DNA from: a virus
Reading direction: 5' to 3' (one strand)
Virus record (IMG/VR): IMGVR_UViG_3300027851_000122
Location: 1-25,613 of that record
DNA: 25,613 bases
The notes under the pieces were generated by a model. The model did no database searches. It saw only the letters and a list, made by a program, of their open reading frames with translations, and was not told the DNA's origin. Made by a program: the position numbers and the translations under genes. Shown here piece by piece: positions 22,434 to 25,613 of this stretch (the stretch's first letter is position 1; every line of letters starts with the position of its first letter).

Positions 22434-22588
22434 CCTCGCACCGCCTTTCGGGCACGACGGATTGCCTGTACGACGGATGCACGGTCGCACGCCTGGTCGC
22501 GGGACAGGCTGACAATGTATCGGTTCGTACCGTGGGTTATTTCGTACCGCACGTCGCCATTGGGGTGTGTCTTCTTGAGCGTGTGCAT
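22430..22588 (-). CDS. Small basic protein (52 aa)
   Basis: A 52-codon gene from ATG 22588 to a TGA that overlaps the next ATG. The product starts MHTLKKTHPNGDVRYE, has a beta hairpin-like part (NRYIVSLS) and ends in a basic helix (AIRRARKAVRG). It lies exactly between two tightly placed neighbours (1 nt after the stop upstream), so it is almost certainly real. It may bind nucleic acid through its basic end; otherwise unknown. Confidence 0.75.
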   Translation of the reverse strand: MHTLKKTHPNGDVRYEITHGTNRYIVSLSRDQACDRASVVQAIRRARKAVRG

Positions 22589-22589
22589 G

Positions 22590-22907
22590 TCAGTAGTCTT
22601 CCGGCATCAGGATCGTTGTCGCACTGCGGTCTGCCTCCGTGATGATCCAGACGGTTCCGATCTTGGTGTGGAACACGTTGAACACCCGTGACCCATTCTT
22701 GATCGCATCACGGTTCGACTGTGCGTCTTCCTCACCGCAATCAGAGAAGTCACCCGTGACGTGTCGCCACACCAGATCGAGCGTTCCCTTTTGAGCCGCT
22801 TCCTCGTCACCCGCATGGCCGGCTCGCCATTGATGCAAATAATTCGGTGTGGCGAGCAGTCGACCGAGATGGAATAGCGGTGCCTTGTCGTCAGATGTCG
22901 TGTTCAT
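22590..22907 (-). CDS. Conserved phage/plasmid hypothetical protein (ITEADRS motif)
   Basis: The 105-residue protein from ATG 22907 has GRLLATPNYLHQW near the start, a central HVTGDFSDCGEEDAQSN and a C-terminal VWIITEADRSATTILMPEDY (ends at the stop). I recall proteins with this HxxGD plus ITEADRS-TT-L-P-Y layout on plasmids, integrative elements and phages, sometimes wrongly named as restriction subunits; the function is unknown to me. Start chosen at ATG 22907, which overlaps the stop of the upstream small gene as ATGA; the frame reaches 22976 but without support. Confidence 0.78.
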   Translation of the reverse strand: MNTTSDDKAPLFHLGRLLATPNYLHQWRAGHAGDEEAAQKGTLDLVWRHVTGDFSDCGEEDAQSNRDAIKNGSRVFNVFHTKIGTVWIITEADRSATTILMPEDY

Positions 22908-23026
22908 TTCCAACCCACCTTCACATCGATGTGACCCAACAACCAAAACGTACCTTCCCAATATGCCCAACAGCACAACGAAATGAGCATGAGGAAAAAC
23001 AGCACTGCAAAGTCTTCACGACGCAT
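22904..23026 (-). CDS. Tiny single-pass membrane protein (40 aa)
   Basis: ATG 23026 has a strong AAGGAG 8 nt upstream. The 40-residue product begins MRRED, then has a hydrophobic core (FAVLFFLMLISLCCWAYW) and a second short hydrophobic patch (TFWLLG). It overlaps the gene upstream by 11 nt and the next gene as ATGA. It may act at the host inner membrane early in infection. Confidence 0.72.
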   Translation of the reverse strand: MRREDFAVLFFLMLISLCCWAYWEGTFWLLGHIDVKVGWK

Positions 23027-23447
23027 TTACCTTCTCCTTGAATAACTGTTGGGCGCGATCTACGGTCGCGACCGCTTGACGGTACAACTGGCCCGACTGG
23101 CGTTTCCAGAAATCATCACTTGTCTCGACAAGCAGGCTGAGTGCTTTCAACTCTTCGCCGGTCACACCCATGCGCTCAGTCGTGAGGTAGCGGGCCTTGA
23201 TGTTGTCCAGGGCGATACCTGCAACGGATGTGACCTTGAGTACGTCCTGATCACCCTTCTCATGTGCAGCCGCTATCAGCATGTCGCGACACGAGTTGAG
23301 CGTATTCCAATGGGTTGTTCCGGCATAACCACTCTTGAATGCCTCAATAGCCAGGTACTCGGTCATCATTACATCCGGCTGCACCATTGAAGTAACGAGC
23401 ATGGGAGGGACTTTCGACCTAACTGTTCGGCGGCAAGACTTTCTCAT
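23016..23447 (-). CDS. Hypothetical helical early protein (143 aa)
   Basis: The protein is nearly all helix: basic N-terminus (MRKSCRRTVRSK), then AIEAFKSGYAGTTHWNTLNS (about 35-54), a second helix pair (VAGIALDNIKARY) and a long amphipathic end (QLYRQAVATVDRAQQLF). I recall similar phage proteins built around an A-EAF--G-----W-TL pattern, with no known role. ATG 23447 overlaps the previous stop as ATGA; the frame upstream to 23537 overlaps the neighbour and is not favoured. Confidence 0.72.
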   Translation of the reverse strand: MRKSCRRTVRSKVPPMLVTSMVQPDVMMTEYLAIEAFKSGYAGTTHWNTLNSCRDMLIAAAHEKGDQDVLKVTSVAGIALDNIKARYLTTERMGVTGEELKALSLLVETSDDFWKRQSGQLYRQAVATVDRAQQLFKEKVNAS

Positions 23448-23650
23448 GCTGCACCGCCTTTCACGCCGACACTCCACTTCTCCTTGTACTTCGTGATGAA
23501 CTCGGCGTCGAACTGCGAGCGCCATCCACACCGGCACTTGAACTGCTCACCGTCAAAGGTCGTGCGCGGAGCCCCGACATAGCAGTTATCGTTTCCGCAA
23601 TACGGCGAGTAGCCCGGTTGCGTCATCAGGTTGTCTCTGATCAGGCTCAT
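23444..23650 (-). CDS. Small four-cysteine zinc-binding-like protein (68 aa)
   Basis: PYCGNDNC (Cys18, Cys23) and FKCRCGWRS (Cys39, Cys41) give four cysteines in zinc-ribbon-like spacing; the rest is polar with a helical end. ATG 23650 overlaps the previous stop as ATGA. Such small ribbons often act as adaptor or DNA/RNA-binding proteins in phages, but none is specifically recognised. Confidence 0.75.
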   Translation of the reverse strand: MSLIRDNLMTQPGYSPYCGNDNCYVGAPRTTFDGEQFKCRCGWRSQFDAEFITKYKEKWSVGVKGGAA

Positions 23651-24291
23651 TCCGAAGTACCCTTTACATACTTGTGACCGGCTGAAACGTGAGTTCTCCG
23701 AGCTTTGATCATTGAGTCTGCCATTTCATACGCAAGCTCGGCATATGTGTCATTTTCTTGCGGTGGGTCTGCCGGGTTTGAAATCACTGCTGCCAGTACA
23801 TTGACGGCAATGAAGTCACGAAAGGTAATGGTCGGTTGTCCGACAGTAAGATGTGACGAGCAGTCACTACGCATGACCGACGACATTGCTTTGACCAAGG
23901 CAGGATCGGCATCTTCAATTTTTACGAAATGACAGTCACTCAGTTGATCAATTTCCGGGTAATTGTCGACATCACAACCGATCCACCGATATTCAACCGG
24001 AATACCCATCTGCACCGCACGCTTGATGCCGATTTCCATACCGGGGCTGATGCCGAGGTCTTGGTAGACAACTACCGCATTGACCGCAGTGAGCCAGGCG
24101 TGTCCCCGGTTGATACCCGTCACCCGCTCACTCGGTTCATCGTCATTCAGCACGCCAGGTTGGGTGTACAACAGGTGTGACGCCATCGGGGCTTCACCTC
24201 GCATGATCGAGTCGCGGAGGCAACGTCGACCGTAGTCAACGTTGCGCTCGGTGTCACCGGCATACGGGCTTTCGAGTAGGACGAGTTTCAT
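23647..24291 (-). CDS. DUF7768 / SLOG-like nucleotide-binding protein
   Basis: The 214-residue protein starts MKLVLLESPYAGDTERNVDY (ATG 24291) and has RGEAPMASHLLYTQPGVLND (about 31-50), RVTGINRGHAW and VVVYQDLGISPGMEIGI (about 73-89). This is the layout of DUF7768, a group in the SLOG / nucleoside deoxyribosyltransferase-like superfamily. It probably binds a nucleotide or related ligand. The C-terminal 90 residues form a separate helical part. GAGGGTGA lies just upstream. Its context among nucleotide enzymes suggests pool control or anti-defence, both inferred. Confidence 0.8.
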   Translation of the reverse strand: MKLVLLESPYAGDTERNVDYGRRCLRDSIMRGEAPMASHLLYTQPGVLNDDEPSERVTGINRGHAWLTAVNAVVVYQDLGISPGMEIGIKRAVQMGIPVEYRWIGCDVDNYPEIDQLSDCHFVKIEDADPALVKAMSSVMRSDCSSHLTVGQPTITFRDFIAVNVLAAVISNPADPPQENDTYAELAYEMADSMIKARRTHVSAGHKYVKGTSE

Positions 24292-24295
24292 GGTG

Positions 24296-24472
24296 TCACC
24301 CTCGAACAAGATTGATACCAATGCGTTTCAGTTCAGCATCTCGTTCGGCCTGCCACTCGGTGCACTCGCTGTCGGTAGCGTGACACTTCGGTTCATGACA
24401 GTACGGCCCATCGTCATCGCCCGTGTTGCTTGAATGAAATGGACACTGCTTGTAGTAACACTCAATGGTCAT
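24296..24472 (-). CDS. Small Cys/His-rich protein (58 aa)
   Basis: A 58-codon gene from ATG 24472, overlapping the stop of the gene upstream (ATGA), to TGA 24296, 4 nt before the next start. The product begins MTIECYYKQCPFHS and contains YCHEPKCH and SECTEW: Cys5, Cys10, His13, Cys25, Cys30, His31 and Cys37 could bind one or two zinc ions. The C-terminus is a charged helix. The coordinate fit and motif make it a real gene, function unknown. Confidence 0.76.
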   Translation of the reverse strand: MTIECYYKQCPFHSSNTGDDDGPYCHEPKCHATDSECTEWQAERDAELKRIGINLVRG

Positions 24473-24771
24473 TTCTCGATCACCTCCAACAGCACGCCGG
24501 CAGGCGTATCCGAGGTCACAACGCGATACCGTGCTGCGAACTGCTCGATCATGTCTTCCGTGATGACGATCTGCCGGATGTCGCCGGACTGCACGAGGGT
24601 CATGCCGATTGCCAGGTTAATCATCGACTCGGCACGCAGGGTATCGCGCTTCTGTTCGGCGAACTCGATGGTGCCGAGTGACTGAGGTTCGAACCCAGGC
24701 AGCAAAAAGGGTGGTATCTCTTTTTCGACAGTGCCTTGCCCCTCGGGGGTTACTTTTTCAACGATGGTCAT
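24469..24771 (-). CDS. Hypothetical early protein (100 aa)
   Basis: The 100-residue protein begins MTIVEKVTPEGQG with a Pro-rich segment (IPPFLLPGFEP) and continues as an alpha/beta body (SMINLAIGMTLVQSGDI, QIVITEDMIEQFAARY). ATG 24771 is chosen because GGAG lies about 7 nt upstream and the extra codons up to 24867 overlap the next gene and an apparent control region. It is the second gene of the early operon. Not recognised. Confidence 0.72.
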   Translation of the reverse strand: MTIVEKVTPEGQGTVEKEIPPFLLPGFEPQSLGTIEFAEQKRDTLRAESMINLAIGMTLVQSGDIRQIVITEDMIEQFAARYRVVTSDTPAGVLLEVIEK

Positions 24772-24841
24772 GGTGATTCTCCGGTTGATGGTTGTTTGTT
24801 CAACTGTTGGTTGAGTGCCGCGCCTGACAAAAGACGGCAGG
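24772..24841 (-). promoter_or_regulatory. Noncoding spacer with repeated CAACCA motifs
   Basis: The 70-bp gap between the first two early genes holds, on the minus strand, TCAACCAACAGTTGA (24814-24800), with inverted arms TCAAC/GTTGA, and then CAACCATCAACC (24794-24783). A near copy of the first element (13 of 14 bases) lies at 21678-21691, at the end of the exonuclease gene. It may be an operator or an RNA site before the ribosome site of the gene that starts at 24771; no promoter boxes are clear. Confidence 0.4.
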
Positions 24842-25222
24842 TCAGCCGGTGCGTAGTGCGGTCGCAACGACGACGATGTTGTTGTCCCGTGTCATGTAGT
24901 GACCCGTGACCGTCGAGTATTCACCGCCTGTCCGTGCTGCTGCACGACTCACCGCCTTGTTGACGGTCGACCGCAATGCCTTGATGACCTGATCGAAGGT
25001 CTGACGGTCGGTCGTGTTGAAGTCGATGTAGCGCGACTCGCTGCAACACTCACCCATGGACAAGGCTTGAATCCGACCCACGAGGGTCATGTTGGTCGGT
25101 TGTGCTGCGGTGGCCTGGGGTGCGTCGGTTGCGCTGCTCTCCTGCATGTCGGTCGGAACAATGCCGCTTGACTTGTGACGAGGTGGAGGGTTTGAGGGTA
25201 GGGGTTTCGGTGGTGCTTGCAT
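24842..25222 (-). CDS. First early gene, hypothetical protein (126 aa)
   Basis: This is the first gene behind the early promoter. The N-terminal 45 residues are Pro/Ser/Thr/Gln-rich and probably unstructured (PPKPLPSNPPPRHKSSG). From about residue 45 a small folded domain follows: RIQALSMGECCSESRY, then an alpha helix with FDQVIKALRSTVNKAVSRAA and a C-terminal beta strand (NNIVVVATALR). Similar short proteins of unknown role occur in early regions of related phages. ATG 25222 has AGGA 9-10 nt upstream. Confidence 0.72.
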   Translation of the reverse strand: MQAPPKPLPSNPPPRHKSSGIVPTDMQESSATDAPQATAAQPTNMTLVGRIQALSMGECCSESRYIDFNTTDRQTFDQVIKALRSTVNKAVSRAAARTGGEYSTVTGHYMTRDNNIVVVATALRTG

Positions 25223-25248
25223 GGTCGGTGTCCTGTTGAATTGCGATC

Positions 25249-25278
25249 AGTCTATGTGACCCGTTTGAACTATGTCAA
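25249..25278 (-). promoter_or_regulatory. Main leftward early promoter
   Basis: On the minus strand TTGACA (25278-25273, perfect) is followed after 18 bp by TAGACT (25254-25249; 4 of 6). Transcription would begin near 25242, about 20 nt before ATG 25222. The TGCTTGACATA block and the TTGAAA run just upstream also occur at the promoter at 19306-19334. Confidence 0.68.
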
Positions 25279-25320
25279 GCACTATTTCAATACTTAAGTG
25301 TGTCATTTGTATGTAACACA

Positions 25321-25337
25321 GCATGTCGCTCACATGC
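25321..25337. promoter_or_regulatory. Perfect dyad, candidate operator
   Basis: GCATGT (25321-25326) and ACATGC (25332-25337) form perfect 6-bp inverted arms around CGCTC. The dyad lies about 45 bp upstream of the early promoter -35 box, in noncoding sequence, so it may bind a regulator of the leftward or an unseen rightward promoter. Confidence 0.45.
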
Positions 25338-25350
25338 GTTGTGGGGTGAA

Positions 25351-25429
25351 CAGGAATCCGGCCAACCTGCCGAAGTAAGGTCGAGGCGGGCCGATCGACC
25401 TGGAATCCGGCGAGGTCGGCAGAGTAAGG
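25351..25429. repeat. Two 30-bp direct repeats, 49-bp period
   Basis: 25351-25380 and 25400-25429 share 22 of 30 bases. Both keep GGAATCCGGC at the start and AGTAAGG at the end, while the middle varies. Weaker relatives of the first block (GGCTGGAA) occur at 25438-25445, 25506-25512 and 25583-25589, and of the second (AGTAAG or AATAAG) at 25480-25485 and 25569-25574. Confidence 0.7.
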
Positions 25430-25613
25430 ATTTTCGGGCTGGAATTCTCACCGAAATAGGTGCCCGGCCACACCTCTCAAGTAAGCTGTTGAAAAATCTG
25501 TACCGGCTGGAAAATTGAAGTAGTGCAGGCCTGCCGGGTAGGTGCTGCAGTAGAACGGGCACCCGGAAATAAGCGAAAATCGGCTGGAATCGTTGTGCCG
25601 CAAGGCTTTCCGG

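Larger units (their letters stand above)
25279..25613. other. Noncoding, repeat- and dyad-rich region (to window end)
   Basis: About 335 bp with no credible gene on either strand; the open frames have no ribosome site and unlikely composition. Besides the direct repeats above it holds a GCAGGCCTGC palindrome (25525-25534), AGGTG/CACCT arms (25458-25462, 25471-25475) and an 8-bp inverted pair GGTGCCCG/CGGGCACC (25459-25466, 25556-25563). It lies upstream of the early operon, where phages often place operators or the replication origin. What it does is unknown; it may continue past the window. Confidence 0.6.

Noticed and set aside
25300-25518. 72-codon rightward frame in the repeat region
   Set aside because: No ribosome site, unlikely amino acid composition (Arg-rich), and it runs across the direct repeats and dyads.
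25287-25562. 91-codon leftward frame in the repeat region
   Set aside because: No ribosome site, would run into the early promoter, and shows no protein-like pattern.
25351-25613. CRISPR array
   Set aside because: Repeat units are degenerate, spacing is uneven (49, 39, 68 and 77 bp between GGAA blocks) and there are no uniform spacers.

Overview
The window is a stretch of a tailed bacteriophage (or prophage) genome of the long-tailed, siphovirus type. The evidence is a long tape measure protein followed by the distal tail / hub / tip order of genes, a complete Gram-negative lysis cassette, and a tightly packed opposing operon of small early genes. A lambda-style Rz/Rz1 spanin pair and a lipoprotein signal point to a Gram-negative host. 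The codon use (many CGC, CTC and GTC codons) and the protein styles suggest Pseudomonadota, perhaps Burkholderiales or a relative, but the host cannot be fixed from sequence alone. No integrase, repressor, tRNA or rRNA is visible.

Layout. 1-9932 (+): tail genes, namely tape measure (5' end outside the window), distal-tail-like protein, BR0599-type hub with four cysteines, two tiny tip proteins and a 1183-residue central tip protein with decapeptide repeats. 9936-10722 (+): small tail-associated and membrane proteins. 10792-12765 (+): lysis, with two membrane proteins (holin candidates), a TIGR02594-type endolysin, a small Cys protein, an inner-membrane spanin and an outer-membrane lipoprotein spanin embedded in another frame. 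12762-14366 (+): an SGNH/GDSL hydrolase with foreign-looking codon use, probably a receptor- or glycan-modifying virion protein. A rightward terminator-like hairpin follows at about 14401-14435, then one more rightward ORF.

14772-25222 (-): a leftward early operon of about 29 genes, almost all joined by ATGA or GTGA overlaps. The recognisable functions are a ParB-like regulator, a HisE/MazG-like NTP pyrophosphohydrolase, a dNMP kinase, RdgC, an acyl carrier protein, a DEDDh 3'-5' exonuclease, a DUF7768/SLOG-like protein, an HTH protein, an Ea22/DUF551-type accessory cluster and a lipoprotein. Several genes shorter than 60 codons fill what would otherwise be gaps (15224-15388, 22430-22588, 22904-23026, 24296-24472), as does a 19-codon leader ORF (19211-19270). 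Two leftward promoters with perfect TTGACA boxes and a shared upstream sequence lie at 25249-25278 and 19306-19334. The second is hidden in the 3' end of the dNMP kinase gene.

25223-25613 carries no credible gene. It holds the first early promoter, a perfect dyad and a set of degenerate direct and inverted repeats (conserved GGAATCCGGC and AGTAAGG blocks at a 49-bp period). It is the best candidate here for an undescribed control or replication element.

Together the + genes build the tail tip and lyse the cell late in infection. The - genes act early on nucleotide pools, recombination and host functions. The two transcription units converge near 14765.
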